A model generated the notes under the pieces. That model did not search any database. It was not told the DNA's origin and saw only the letters and a list, made by a program, of their open reading frames with translations. DNA of 64,000 bases from Vesta saturnalis (taxonomy: Eukaryota > Arthropoda > Insecta > Coleoptera > Lampyridae): assembly GCA_036346205.1 (NCBI GenBank), contig JARFJB010002087.1:11912501-11976500 (forward strand), read 5' to 3'. This document shows, in pieces, positions 23,117 to 34,730 of the stretch (positions are counted from its first letter, which is position 1; every line of letters begins with the position of its first letter). The position numbers and the translations under genes were made by a program.

Positions 23117-25553
23117 ATGATTCTAACTAAAATGTTTGAGTTACAAGGATGCGTTCTAATATCAGGTTGAACAAAATGATCTCAATCTCTTGTTCGATTG
23201 CATCAAAAATTCTAACTTAACATAAAGGGTAACTGGCCCTAATTTAGAATTTGTTGCAGTGTTCAATAGATTTGACCAAAACAATAAATGCCAATTATCA
23301 GTTTAATAGCTATTATAGTTTCTTGTAGAAAATATACACGCACATCATGTAAACATGTTACTGCATTATGTTGATAGTATACATTTGAAACGATCGTCCC
23401 AATATGGTAAAAAATAAAATGGTTTATTGAATATTTTACAACCTTTTTGAATACGTAATGTACAATTCAATCACCTGTTACAAAATGTTTTAAAATTGAA
23501 TATTTTGTCAAAGATTTATTACATTTATAAAAAAATCATAATAATTATTTTAAACTTTAAATTATAAAAATCTTCTAGTCTTTGGATTTATTAACACTAA
23601 GATCTTAATTACACTTTAAAAGAAATTAATTAAGTTTGTTTTAAAGTTTTCGTAAAGTAAAAATAAATTATATCCGTAATTTATTGTAAACAAAATTTCA
23701 TAAATTAAAAATACTTTCTAAATGGCCCAAAACAATTTAAAAGAGTTCTCTTACCTTCCCACCTAAACATAAAAGATTAGATAAAATATTCTACTCAAAT
23801 TTTTAAAGAAACAATTTTGGAAATTTTGTTTTAAATTTGTAGAAAGCAAAAATTTTAATTTTAGGGACAACTAACTATTGGCTTATTGTTTAACTTTTTT
23901 ATAAAATCCGAATGGTTAGCCTCCCATCTTAAATTATTAATACTTTTAAAAAAGGTAAGGGTAACACTTTAACCAACATTCTCGACTTGGGAATAAAAAC
24001 TAATTAGCACAGAAAAAATAAAAATATTTCGATTAATTTATTAAAAAAAAAATATATATGTAGTACAAATTTCAATGAATTCGTTATTCCATAGTAAAAA
24101 AAAATGTTCTTTGTAGAGGTATCTACCTACTAAAAACAAATCCGTATGTAAGAATATGCAATTTTAATGTAATGTCTGAAATATGGTTGATCTTCCCCAT
24201 TTCAAAGCTGAACAAAAAATTTAATTTTAACAAGGAAGAAATATAATTTTTTACATTTTTAAATGTATTAAAATTTATTTTCTTATTTCCGAGAAAAATA
24301 TAAAATTAAGCAGTCTGGAAAATAAGTAAGAACTTATATATAAAGGGAATAAAGTTACAAATAAATGTAAATATATTGTAACAGTATTATATTTTGCTTG
24401 CAATTAAAATTAACGATATTTTTCACAATTATTCCTTCAGATATTAAATAATTTATTTTTTTTAATTTTTGATGAGGTTCTTTTACTATTAAAATTAAAA
24501 ACTTTTTTAAGGTAAACTAATAATGTAAAAGTTACTAAAATATATAAAGGCTGACAAATTCTAGTTAAAGTATTAAAAAAATGTAATGAAATAAACAAAG
24601 AAAATATTTTTAAAACTAATTTAAATTTATTTTATTAAATTAAGGTTTTCAATTACCAAAGGCCAACGTATTTAGTAAAATTTAAGGCCATGAATAAAAT
24701 TAGTCTTCTTTGAAATTGATAACTTTACCATTAATTAAAATTAAGCACCAAAAATTACGATGTTTATCATATTCGGACATTCATTTCACTTGTTTTTTTG
24801 CACTTTTCTTACTAAACAATATTATTTTTCCCTTATTCTTAAACAAGAAAATTCAAGGTTTCCAAAATTTTTTTTACATTTTAATGGTACAACTATTTTC
24901 TTTTTTTTTGTAAAAACTTTTCTCCGGATAAACATAATATTTGGTAAAGTTACTTTTAAAATTCAATAATTAGATTGAAAATTACAACATTTATAATGTT
25001 AATGTTGGGGTGGGGTAATTCGAATATTAAGGGAAACCAATTTAAAGTTATTAAAAGCGTTTAAAACTTTTATTTTCCAATAAACAAGGTAAACAATATC
25101 AAAGGCGAACTTGACTAAAATTAATGTTAAAATTGAAAAACATAGGAAAATACAAAACTTTCCTTCGATTTCCCGTTAATGGGGAATTACGAATAACTTG
25201 AGGTCAGGAACCATGGGTAATTCTTAAGCCAAAGAAAAGAAGAATATCCACCGGGAGTTGCGTGAGCCATTTTTGCGGAAATACATTTATAAATCTTTTG
25301 TTGGAGGGTATACTTCTCTTCAAAAACAAAAATATTCAGGGATTCCTCGAACTTAATTTTCTAATTTGCCAAATTTTAAGCCTTTCTTTTCTTAAAACCT
25401 CTTTTTTGAATTTCTTTTGTACATTTTATTTTCCTTTCTTCCTTTTTGACTTTTTTTCCTCGAATAACTTTCTAGGGTGCTAGTTATTATTTGTTAGTGC
25501 CTTTTTTTTTGTTTTGTTTCCTTGTTTCTGGTTATGAAGGGAATTAACCACAT
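23117..25553. repeat. Corrupted copy of 26580-29575, including a Gr exon copy
   Basis: Follows 26580-29575 block by block, but with frequent 1-6 base losses and lengthened A/T runs. Examples are ACAAGGATGCGTTCTAATATC at the start, AAATTACGATGTTTATCAT (24760), GGCGAACTTGACTAAAATTAATG (25110) and TCCTTTCTTCC near the end. The part at about 23930-24720 corresponds to Gr exon 27713-28609 but has no open frame. The error style suggests unpolished long-read sequence rather than an old pseudogene. Confidence 0.8.
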
Positions 25554-25649
25554 GATAGTACTACAAATAGTAACTGTTATCATGTAAGTTAATACAATAT
25601 CCTGTTAACAAACTATACACATATTAAGTTTCTATCGAATCGAATTCAT

Positions 25650-25720
25650 AACCACTGTAGCTCAGTTTGTAGAGCATTTAGTCAATGAGAAGGGCTAGGT
25701 TCGAATTTTAAATCTCTTAA
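25650..25720 (+). repeat. tRNA-derived SINE head (unit B)
   Basis: Same A- and B-box sequence as at 20291, in the duplicate. Confidence 0.6.
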
Positions 25721-26106
25721 ATTTTTCGGTGTTATTTAGTCGGAAGATCCTGGCTTTATTATTAGAAATAAAAAAATGTTATAGCGCCGATCTATATCAG
25801 ACTTAGATGTACATCGAATAAAATAGTTTCATCCCTATAGGGTGTTCGATAATTGCAGGACCCTATATTTATTTAATTTTATTACTGTTTGTCTTGTTGA
25901 ATGCTGAAACACGATACTTCGTTTTTAAATTTATTTTGTAGCGTTGCCAAGTTAGAGCATTTCTTCTTTAAAAAAGTGAAAATTTATACCTTTACTTAAA
26001 TTGTTCTGAAGACTTTAATAGTAACAGTAGAACTGTAAGGTTTGGCAGACGGGTAAACAAGATCTTGCTCTATCTTTTGACCTTCATACTTCCTGGTTAT
26101 ACTATA

Positions 26107-26184
26107 CTGGGTGTTTACAAAATATGGTCAGATTTTGCAAATTTGGGATGACCATAACCTTTGTTATTTAAATGGAACACCCTG
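26107..26184. mobile_element. 78-bp MITE (unit B)
   Basis: TA|CTGGGTGTTTAC ... GGAACACCCTG|TA; the copy in unit A is 20739-20813. Confidence 0.55.
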
Positions 26185-27464
26185 TATTTTATCATTTCAT
26201 CGTGTTCTGTTTTTAATTCTCTTACTTTTTATTAAGCATGTAATATACCTAACGTTAAGCACGTCAAGCAATTCGTATAGATATTTACTGAAAACGATAT
26301 CTGTAATTGGTATCGAAACGTATAAATGTATATAAAATATCAATAGAAAAATACATTATTTAAAAACCTAAAAGGTAGGTATTTTAATTAATAGTGAAAG
26401 TTTGCATTTTCACACATTAATGTTGTAGGTTATGCCATTTTTAGGTACTTAGTTGAAAACATTTTCGTGTAGAGGTCGAAACTGCAAACAGCGCTGACAC
26501 ACCATCATGCTGTCATATTTTTAAATAATACTAAGACTAATAGACAATTGATAGCTGCACAATAAAGAATTATCCTTAAATGATCTACCTTAACTAAAAT
26601 GTTTACACAGAGTTACAAGGATGCGTTCTAATATCAGGTTGAACAAAATGATCTCAATCTCTTGTTCGATTGCATCAAAAATTCTAACTTAACATAAAGG
26701 GTAACTGGCCCTAATTTAGAATTTGTTGCAGTGTTCAATAGATTTGACCAAAACAATAAATGCCAATTATCAGTTTAATAGCTATTATAGTTTCTTGTAG
26801 AAAATATACACGCACATGCATACGTAACACATGTTACTGCATTATGTTGATAGTATACATTTGGAAACGATCGTCCCAATATGGTAAAAATAAAATGGCT
26901 TGTTTATCTAGTAATATTTTACACACCTTTTGAATACGTAATAACGTACGATTCAATCACCGTGTATTACAAAATGTTTTGCAAAATGTGCAATATTTTG
27001 TCTAAAGCATTTAGTTACATTTATAAATATCAAAGTCATAAGTGACCTATTATTTTATAACGCTAAGATTGATAAAAATACACTTCTAGTGCTTTGGATT
27101 GTATGTAATTGCACTAATGATCTTAATTACACTTCTAAACAGAAACTTACATTAACGCTTATGATTGTTAAATTGATTATGTGCGTATAAGTAACAAATA
27201 AGATTATATCCTGTACATATTATGTAAACAAAAATATTCATAAATTAAAAAAATACTTTCTCAAACTGGCCCTTCAAAACAATATATAACAAGATGTTCT
27301 CTCTAGTCCTCCCCTGTACCCTATCCTAACACATAAAAGATCTAGCATAGGAAAGTCATGTGCTGGCCACATCAAATTTTTAAAGATAATTCAATTTTGG
27401 ATAAGTTTTGTTTATAAAAGCTTTTCGTAGAAAGTCTTAAAAATTTCGCCTAACTTTTAGGTGA

Positions 27465-27522
27465 CAATCTAACGGGTATTGGCTTATTGTTTAATCTAAC
27501 GGGTATTGGCTTATTGTTTAAT
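27465..27522. repeat. 27-bp tandem duplication
   Basis: CTAACGGGTATTGGCTTATTG plus about 6 bases occurs twice in a row just 3' of the Gr exon; the copy at about 23870 has it once. Confidence 0.85.
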
Positions 27523-27712
27523 CTGTTTCTTATAGAAACTCCGTAATGGATTAGCTTAGGGCCTCACTCATCTTAAATTAGGGTCTGAATGCACTTGTTA
27601 AAAAAAGGTAAGGGTAACTTACTTTAACCAACACTTCTCGACTTGGCGCAATGAAAGAACTATGCAAAAGATTAGCACAGAAAAAATATAAATAATATTT
27701 CGTATTACTCAC

Positions 27713-28609
27713 CTCTTCGTTAAAAGAAACAAAGTAGTATATAGTAGTACAAATTTCAATGACATTCGTTATAATCCAGTAGTAAAGGCAAAAATGTATC
27801 TTTGTCAGAGGAGTATCTACGCTACTCCAAAAAACAGAATCCAGTATGCATAATGAATATGTAAACAATTTTAATAGTAATGTCTGCTGAAATATGGTGT
27901 TGACGTCTTGCCCCATCTTGCAAAGCTGAACATATATAACATTTACCATTTTAAGCGAACTGGAAGAAATATAGCATTTATGTGTACAGTCTTTTAAATG
28001 TACGTGTAACAATCTTATTCTTCGTCTCATTTCCGTTAGTAAAAATATAATAAAACTAATAACGACAGTCTGGAGAAATGAAGTAACGAACATTATATAT
28101 GGACAAGGGAATAGAAGTGTATCAAATAAATCGTAAATATATATTGTAACAGTATCTATGATAATGTTGCTTGCAATTAAAGAGTATAACGATATTATCT
28201 TCACAATTAGGTTCCTTCTAGATATTAAATAATTTATGCTTTTTCTTGTAAGTTTTTTGATGAGGTAATCAATATTTATCATATCACTAACAATTACAAA
28301 AAGTCGTTTATTGTGAAGAGTAGTAATGACTAGATAATGTAAAATGCTTACATAAGAAGAATATGATAAAAGGCTGTACGAAATTACTTCTATTGTTCCA
28401 AAGTCACTTGAACAACAAATGTAATGAAATAAACAAAGAAGAAATATAAATATTTTAAAAACATAATTGTATAATTGTATTTTATTAATATTGGAAGGTT
28501 TTTCTGTAATTGACCATGAGAGAAAGCCAACGTATTTAGTAAAAGTTTGCAATGGTTCCAGTGCATCATGAAAATTAGTCTTCTTTGAAATTGATAATTC
28601 TTTACTCAT
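27713..28609 (-). CDS. Gustatory receptor, first long exon (partial gene)
   Basis: 299-codon exon on the minus strand, starting MSKELSISKKTNFHDALEPL. The block DALEPLQTFTKYVGFLSWSI is a textbook Gr N-terminus, followed by several long hydrophobic segments, a LISRRNLIVKIISLYSL stretch and a conserved cytoplasmic region EMRRRIRLLHVHLKD. The exon ends NEE|GTGAGT (donor 27712-27707), giving the same 897-base length as the exon at 7047. The C-terminal exons (TYhhhhhQF motif) were not found. It is clearly closer to the 52982 Gr (shared KYVGFLSWSI, YLIKK-type, ISRRNLI.KII and EMRRR/EMKCR blocks) than to the 7047 one. A TA-flanked pogo-like element starts 347 bases upstream of the start codon. Confidence 0.82.
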
Positions 28610-28956
28610 TATATTAAGAAACTATAAGCACTTCACAAAATTACGATGTTTATCATACTTCGGTACAGTTCAGTTTTCACTTAGTTTTATTGCTTTGCAC
28701 TAATTTCGTGTAGTCGTAAACAGCATATTATTTTTTCACCATTATTCGTTAAACAAGAAAATATGCTTAAGGTTAATCACAATAATTAATTTAATTAATA
28801 CATATTTAGATGGTATCAACTATGTTTCTCTTCTACTATTTGAATAAGAAAACTGTTTCTAACCGGATAAACTTAATATTTGGTAAAGTTACTTTGTAAA
28901 ACTTCATATCAATTAGACTTGACAAATTACTAACAGTTCTACTAATGTTAATGTTA

Positions 28957-30882
28957 GGGGAGAATGGGGTAATTGCGAATACTTAAGGGAACACTCGAAT
29001 TATAAAGTTATTAAAAGCGTAAATTAAAACATTCTTATTTTCCAATAAACTAAGGTATAACAATATCAAAGGCGAACGTTGACTAAAATTAATGTTAAAA
29101 TATAAGAAAAAACATAGGAAAATACAAAACCGTTACCGTTCTGATTTACCCGTTCAACGTGGGGTAATTACGAATGAGACTTGAGGTCAGCCCGAACGGC
29201 ATGGGTAATTGCGAATTAAGCACAAAGAACAAGAAGAATATCCACCGGAGCAGTTGTCGTGAGCTCATTTATTGCGGACAATACACTTTATACAATCTTT
29301 TGTTGGAGGGTCGATGTACTTCTCATTGCACACTAAACAAAAATATTCAGTGGATTCCTCTTGATTACTTGAATTTTCTAATTTGCTCAAATTTCTAACG
29401 CCTTTCTTTTTCTTAACAACCTCTTTTTTTGTACATTTCTTTACTTGTACATTCTTATTTTTCCTTTCTTCCTTTTCTGTCTACTTTCTTTTTTTCCTCG
29501 AGATAATCTTTCATAGGGGTGCTAGTTATTATTTGTTAGTGCCTTTTTGTATTTGTTTTGTTTACCTTGTTTCTGGTTATGACAGGCAGATTAACAATAT
29601 TAGATAATGGAATTGACACATTTGTAATACTGCTTTTAATTGGTTGGTCAGGTGGAGTCATTTTCTCGGGAAGAGGTATTGTTTGAGATGGTAACAATTC
29701 TAAAGCAGATCTTTCATTAATCAGCTCTTTGGTTTTTGATACTGTTTCATTAGAAAATGACTCAAAATTAGAACAAGAGTAAGCATTATGAGTTTCCATT
29801 GGAGCCGAACTACTGTCCACTAATGATGTATACAAATCTGTAAACTTCTCAGGGTTAATGGGAAAAATTCCAGCAGTTTTAAAAGCGTTTGAAGCCTTTT
29901 CGATATTTTCTGTGCGATTATAAGCTTTGGTGAAAAGTTCAACAGCATCAAACTGAGTAATCTTTACTCCTGGATTATTGGCCATAAACAGCTTACATTC
30001 TCTGTTGTATGCAGCTTTCAACGGACCAAAAGATGTTAAGTCCAAAGGTTGCATCCGGTGGGAGGTCTGCGGGGTTAGAGATAGCACATCTCCGTGTTTG
30101 CGGCATATATTGAACGATTCCAAGTTAATATGACTTTCATGATTGTCGAGAATTAATAAAACTGTACAGTCGTTCAAAAGAGATTCATTAATCGATCCAG
30201 AATCCGATACGGAAGCTATCATATTTCTATTTGCACCCTTCATTAATAGACCATTCATTCTCTTTATGTAGCTTCTGGGCTTCTGATTGAAATATTCGGA
30301 TGTCGTGACATAAAACTGTAGTACGAATCTATTCCAGCTAACTGACTTTCGCGATTAAAATTATGAGAGCTTGTTTGCCTCAGCGAAATTATAGGCAATA
30401 CTTCTTAGTGTGCGTATTGTTATGCCGTAGAATAATTTGAATTGAATATGTGGAAGTTGCTCTAGACTGTATTTTCTTTCAGTTTTTCGAGAGTATTTCC
30501 TTGGGATCTGAAATATTGAAGTATTACGGATACAGTTTATTTACTTGGGGTAATTGCGAACGTTCAACATTACTCCAAACTGAAGATTCGCAATTGCCCC
30601 AAATCATAAGAAAATTTCATGAACATTGTTTTTATGGTGCACATAATAGATACATCGGCCACATATGCTGTAGTTTAATATGTACTTTAATAATATTAGA
30701 TGAAAGCGTAGAAAACTCGTTATTTGCTCTTACTTTGAAAACGAGATGCGTGCACTTCTCTTGGACTATAGAGCCAGACTGGTATGTACTATCTGGTATC
30801 ACAATTAGTCGATTATTCGGCGTACAAGCAGTTGCGCATAGCATGCCAGATTACGCAGCGGTCTCAATTACCCCACTCACCT

Positions 30883-30883
<1 letters not shown>
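28957..30883. mobile_element. pogo-like DNA transposon, TA-flanked
   Basis: Left TA|GGGGAGAATGGGGTAATTGC and right AATTACCCCACTCACCTC|TA are inverted ends; both sides have TA. Copies of GGGGTAATT(G/A)CGAA occur internally (about 29161, 29203, 30547 and inverted at 30586), as subterminal repeats. Length 1927 bp. It encodes the pogo-like transposase fragment on the minus strand. Its right end touches a TA microsatellite. Confidence 0.72.
29536..30345 (-). pseudogene. pogo/Tigger-like (DDE_1) transposase, C-terminal half
   Basis: Frame: YFNQKPRSYIKRMNGLLMKG, GANRNMIASVSDSGSINESL, then LLILDNHESHINLESFNICR (second catalytic Asp) and LTPQTSHRMQPLDLTSFGPL (third acidic residue, Asp in QPLD), AFKTAGIFPINPEKF, and a Ser/Glu-rich tail to 29536. 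This is the CENP-B/jerky-like pogo layout. The N-terminal HTH and the first Asp block are not found toward the element's right end, so the gene is truncated. The open 240-codon stretch has no internal stop. Confidence 0.82.

Positions 30884-30939
<56 letters not shown>
30884..30939. repeat. (TA)n between two transposon ends
   Basis: About 25 TA units. The left side touches the pogo-like element end at 30883 and the right side the CCGGTTGC end at 30940. Confidence 0.95.
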
Positions 30940-30942
<3 letters not shown>

Positions 30943-31834
30943 GTTGCGAGAAAGTCTCGCACCAAGGTCTTATCTTTGAAACGTATAAAGGGAATTTTTT
31001 TTTTAAATGGCAACCTACATCGAGTGAAGAAAAGCTTATTTTTTCCTCTTTACAAAAATATTGGCAATGTACCACTTTACTACGAAATGTCTTATAACAT
31101 ATCAGTTTTATTAATCTAAATTAAATTGTAGTGCAAATAATGATTTGCACCTGGTAGATTTTTAAAATTAAACAAAAACCAATAATAGACATTAAACTCG
31201 TCAACCACATCATTAATTGTGTACAAATTGTCAAAACAGATTGACACAGAGTTTAAAAGTAAAATAAGAATAATGGCACATTTATCAGAAACACAATAAA
31301 TCCAAATACTAATGTTAGTTGGATATGGTGATCGGAAACGTGCCCGTGACAAATCAAGTCATCTTTTTAACAATTTAAATCCCGAATGCCCTCCTATAAG
31401 TAGATCTACAGTTAAGAGATTAATAAACAAATTAAATGAAACAGGTAGCGTAAAGAATCTTCCAAGATCTAGACACCATTTTGAGCACTTATTGTAATGA
31501 AGTAGGTAACTGCAACTTGTTTAAATTCTTTAGTTATAATTTTTGTAAAAATAAAATTTTGTTTAAAATTACGTTTTTTATATTTTTTGTTAAATTTCTC
31601 TCATAATTTCATAGTAAAGTGTTACATTACCAATATTTTTGGAAAGAGAAGAAAATAACTTTTTCTGTGATATATCACTCGACCTAGGTTGCCATTTAAA
31701 AAAGATGGCGGCGGTACGCTAAACGCTGACGTCAAAAAATTTTACATTTACTCAAAAAACATGCAGAATATAATCCCATTCATCGTCGGAGAATTTCATA
31801 ACTATCCCTTTATCCGTGCACCTTGGTGCAACCC

Positions 31835-31837
<3 letters not shown>
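30940..31837. mobile_element. About 900-bp Tc1/mariner derivative between two TA microsatellites
   Basis: Left CCGGTTGCGAGAAAGTCTCG and right (reverse complement) CCGGGTTGCACCAAGGTGCA are inverted, with CACCAAGG shared, and an inner repeated block AAATGGCAACCTA..TCGAGTGA (about 31005-31027, inverted about 31672-31698). The inner block holds the HTH fragment at 31312. (TA)n lies directly outside both ends. Confidence 0.62.
31312..31497 (+). pseudogene. HTH N-terminal fragment of a mariner-like transposase
   Basis: Reads MLVGYGDRKRARDKSSHLFN, then CPPISRSTVKRLINKLNETG and SVKNLPRSR, the helix-turn-helix region of the insect mariner-like family that also gave 11850-12545. The catalytic part is absent. 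Confidence 0.6.

Positions 31838-31886
<49 letters not shown>
31838..31886. repeat. (TA)n
   Basis: About 24 TA units directly after the CCCGG end of the 900-bp element. Confidence 0.95.
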
Positions 31887-31888
<2 letters not shown>

Positions 31889-31949
31889 AAAACCTCAATT
31901 TTGCCAATAAACATATACTAAGCTTAACTAAAAGCTTAAACTACAAAAA

Positions 31950-32860
31950 CTACATTGAAGCCAAGATATAACAAAGATGTTGAACTAAGTAAAAAATAGT
32001 GTTGGCAGGATTTGCATTTGATCCATTCTTCTTCGGGAGCAATATTCTCATACGTGTCCAGGCAACACAGGCAGACGCAGTCGTCTGCATCATCACTGCT
32101 GAAGGGTTGAACATTCCTTTGATTTTTCTTGGTCTTGGGTTTTCCACTATTTCGGATAATTTTTAAATTTAACTTTGATTCTCTGTGCAGCTTGTTCTCT
32201 TGTTAAAGCTTCTTTAATTGGTGTATCGGTTAATACAGCCGTAGTGCGCATCTTTCCCCCTTTATTAAACTTTTTTCTTGCTTACGCCTTAGGTAAGGGC
32301 CGTGTTTGAAATGACGTTATTTGTTTTCTTTGGAATTATTTCGCCGCAAATTTTACGCGAAGACCTTGGATGCACTTTCTGAATTTCATTTTTACCTACT
32401 TCACACTCTTCGATTTCAGTTTCTGCAGATTGGGGAACATTCGGATCACGACGTTCTTCTTTTTCAGCATCATCCAAGTCAACATTATTAGGGTTAGGGC
32501 GATCCGTAGAATATTAATAATAATAATAATCGTGAAATATATGCCGGTTAAAGGGATAAATTCCTGAAACCTCTAAGCCCGCAGTAATATTCCTTTGTGC
32601 AATTTCCAAGGGTAAAGCAGTTGATAGAATATTTGGTATATCGCAAATCGACATGGCAGTTTCTGAGTGATCTGTTACCTAGGAATCACATATTTTTTAG
32701 AGCTCCATAGACCGACTTTTCTAACGGCTGTAACTTATGTGAAGAATGTGGTGAAAATGAGAGAACGGTAAACTCGTTTTCCTTTAGATAGTGCAAGGCT
32801 GCAATGGACAGGTGGGATTCGTGATTATCTAAAAGTAATGACACTGGCCGCCTATTTCAC
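31950..32860 (-). pseudogene. Second pogo-like transposase, C-terminal half with Cys-rich tail
   Basis: Minus strand: RPVSLLLDNHESHLSIAALH (about 32855-32795; catalytic Asp in LLLDNHESH), LSFSPHSSHKLQPLEKSVYG (about 32750-32690; QPLE rather than QPLD), then a GFQVSGIYPFNRHIF-like stretch across a frameshift, the charged DDAEKEERRDPNVPQSAETE tail and a Cys block near 32110-32010 containing CLCCLDTYENIAP and EEEWIKCKSCQ, typical of the PHD-like ends of pogo proteins. Frameshifts and stops present. Distinct in sequence from the copy at 29536. Confidence 0.75.
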
Positions 32861-32865
32861 ACTAG

Positions 32866-33340
32866 TACCGGGTGGCCAAGTAAGAACGGATGCCGGCTAT
32901 ATCTCGGGAACGGTCAATCTAACAACGTTGAAAAAATATACTAATAGGTAAATGGGCCAAGAGATTTCTCTTGGCTGGAAATTATTTTCAAGTTCGAACA
33001 ATAACCGTTAGGGGGCGCAACTGTTATGGCGAATTATAAAACGGGCCCTTTGTCTTTTTTACATAGTTAAATAGAGAACAAAATTTCTAAAACGACAACG
33101 CAAACCACAACTTCCTATCTTTTTTCAAATATATATCAATGAAATAAATATTATGCCACTGGATATGCAGTATCTAACGAATCCATAGTGAAAGAACTTT
33201 TAGTAACTAGATATAAGAGTGTGACAGGTCAGTAAAAAAATAATCAAAAAAACCCTATTTTTAAGCTTAATCTTCTGCGTAACGACGGATGAGAAGGTTT
33301 TATAGAAAAAACCAGTAAAAAAAACGAAATTCCAAGTCGG
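32866..33340. other. Transposon-end trace, no gene
   Basis: TA|CCGGGTGGCCAAGTAAG at 32871-32887 looks like the end of a TA-inserting DNA transposon; its partner was not found. The rest is AT-rich, with stops in all frames. Confidence 0.35.
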
Positions 33341-33955
33341 GATTGGAGCCCGTCTCGATCACGTGAAGGCACGCCCGTGCCGGAGACTCCCGGCCACGGA
33401 ACCGTTGGTAGGATCTTTTGTGTTCCGGGCTTATAAACTTCAAGCGCAGAGCGGACAGCGGCGGGCCGATAATATATAGGATGACGCTTTTTTAGAAAAA
33501 AAAAAAACCAAACTCGACCTCCGGCGGTCTCCGACGATTCTATAAAAAAACATGAAACAGGTTTTGGAAAAAAAGTTTTTCGATATTTAAAACATCAACA
33601 GAAAAACCAATATTTGTCAAAAAAGCAAATTTACTACGGTGGGTATTATTGCCTTCTAAGGTAATAAGTAGAAAATGAAAGTCCTAACATATTGATGAAA
33701 ACCGTCATCTTTCTAAAAATCGACAATTTATGCACACGAAGACGAGAATACAATGCAACCTAAGTAAATAATAATCATTTCTTAGCGAAGGCATCTATCA
33801 TAAAATTAGTAGGCTGTGAAAACAAAATTGGAAGCAATACTTCAAGATATTATAATTTTATATCAGTGTCATTTAGTTGCTATTTTTCAAAGCTTGTTGT
33901 AACGCAATGGAGGAGAGAAATACGTACTATTGGTCAAGAACGAATCTGCACTGGA
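33341..33955. other. No gene; a GC-rich patch
   Basis: A GC-rich patch at 33355-33480 might be a tRNA-like relic on the minus strand (B box imperfect). The remainder is AT-rich without recognisable coding. Confidence 0.35.
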
Positions 33956-34730
33956 TGCATTTCGTCACCAGACATTTCGTCACCCGGATATTTCGTCCCC
34001 CGGATATTTCGTCCCCCGGACATTTCGTCCCCGGATATGTTGTCCCCGGACCTTTTTGATCATATTCTTTAGCCACTAAAAATCGAGTGTCTAATCATAT
34101 AAACCTTCGCTGGCTTGCCTTAACTGTTTTGTTTCGATACCCAGACAGGTACTTTTTTTGGGTCCTTATAATCAATTTAATCTCAAGGGAATATTAATGG
34201 GAAGTAAAGAATAATGTAAATAGAATATTTTTATAACCACTGAAAATTCCACAAATGCATGCGAGTCATTTCTTTCGCGACTTAATTCCAATTTTTATTC
34301 AACGCATCCATCCTTGTATTTATTTGTTAAAGTTTTAAACAATTTTCAAACCGAAACATACATTCGCATTCAAAGCGTTAAAAAGCCAATTAAATGCAAA
34401 AACAAAATTGCTAAACGTACACAAAATATGTTAAATTCTAAAATGTTACAATACAATAACGGTTCCATAAAAAGAATATATTTTGTAAAATTTTCTAAAA
34501 GTTTGAAATAAATATAATAAGATTTGCTACAATCAACATAAACATCATAAACCAGGTAGGTGGGTTATCCCAACGTATTTCTGTCTACAGAGTCGAAATC
34601 ATTGCCAGACTAAAATTGCCTTGGAGACTAAATGTCCGGGGGACGAATTATCCGGAGGACGAAATTTCCGGGGGACGAAATGTCCGGGGGACATAATATC
34701 CGGGAACAAAATGTCCGTATCCCGTTTGTA
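33956..34730. mobile_element. MITE-like element with inverted minisatellite ends
   Basis: Left end (about 33958-34055): five or six units of (C)CGGAYATTTCGTCCC. Right end (about 34628-34726): the same unit inverted, GGGGGACGAAATGTCCG, five times. The interior is AT-rich with one 65-codon ORF of no recognised family. Together this is an about 770-bp non-autonomous DNA element whose termini are tandem repeats. Target duplication not resolved. Confidence 0.65.

Larger units (their letters stand above)
20195..25553. repeat. Duplication unit A
   Basis: From ACATGATAGTACTACAAATA this segment repeats as unit B (25554-29580) in the same orientation. Unit A carries a piggyBac insertion (21200-23112) that unit B lacks, and from 23117 it is a heavily corrupted version of 26580-29575. 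Confidence 0.85.
25554..29580. repeat. Duplication unit B
   Basis: Direct repeat of unit A without the piggyBac insertion, with cleaner sequence. It starts at CACATGATAGTACTACAAAT. It contains a tRNA-type head, a MITE, an empty TTAA site, the Gr exon and the start of the pogo-like element. Confidence 0.85.

Noticed and set aside
33350..33440. tRNA gene on the minus strand in a GC-rich patch
   Set aside because: B box is imperfect (GGCTCCAATCC) and no full cloverleaf could be drawn by eye.
34314..34511. 65-codon ORF inside the MITE with minisatellite ends
   Set aside because: Lys/Asn-rich, AT-driven composition, no motif.
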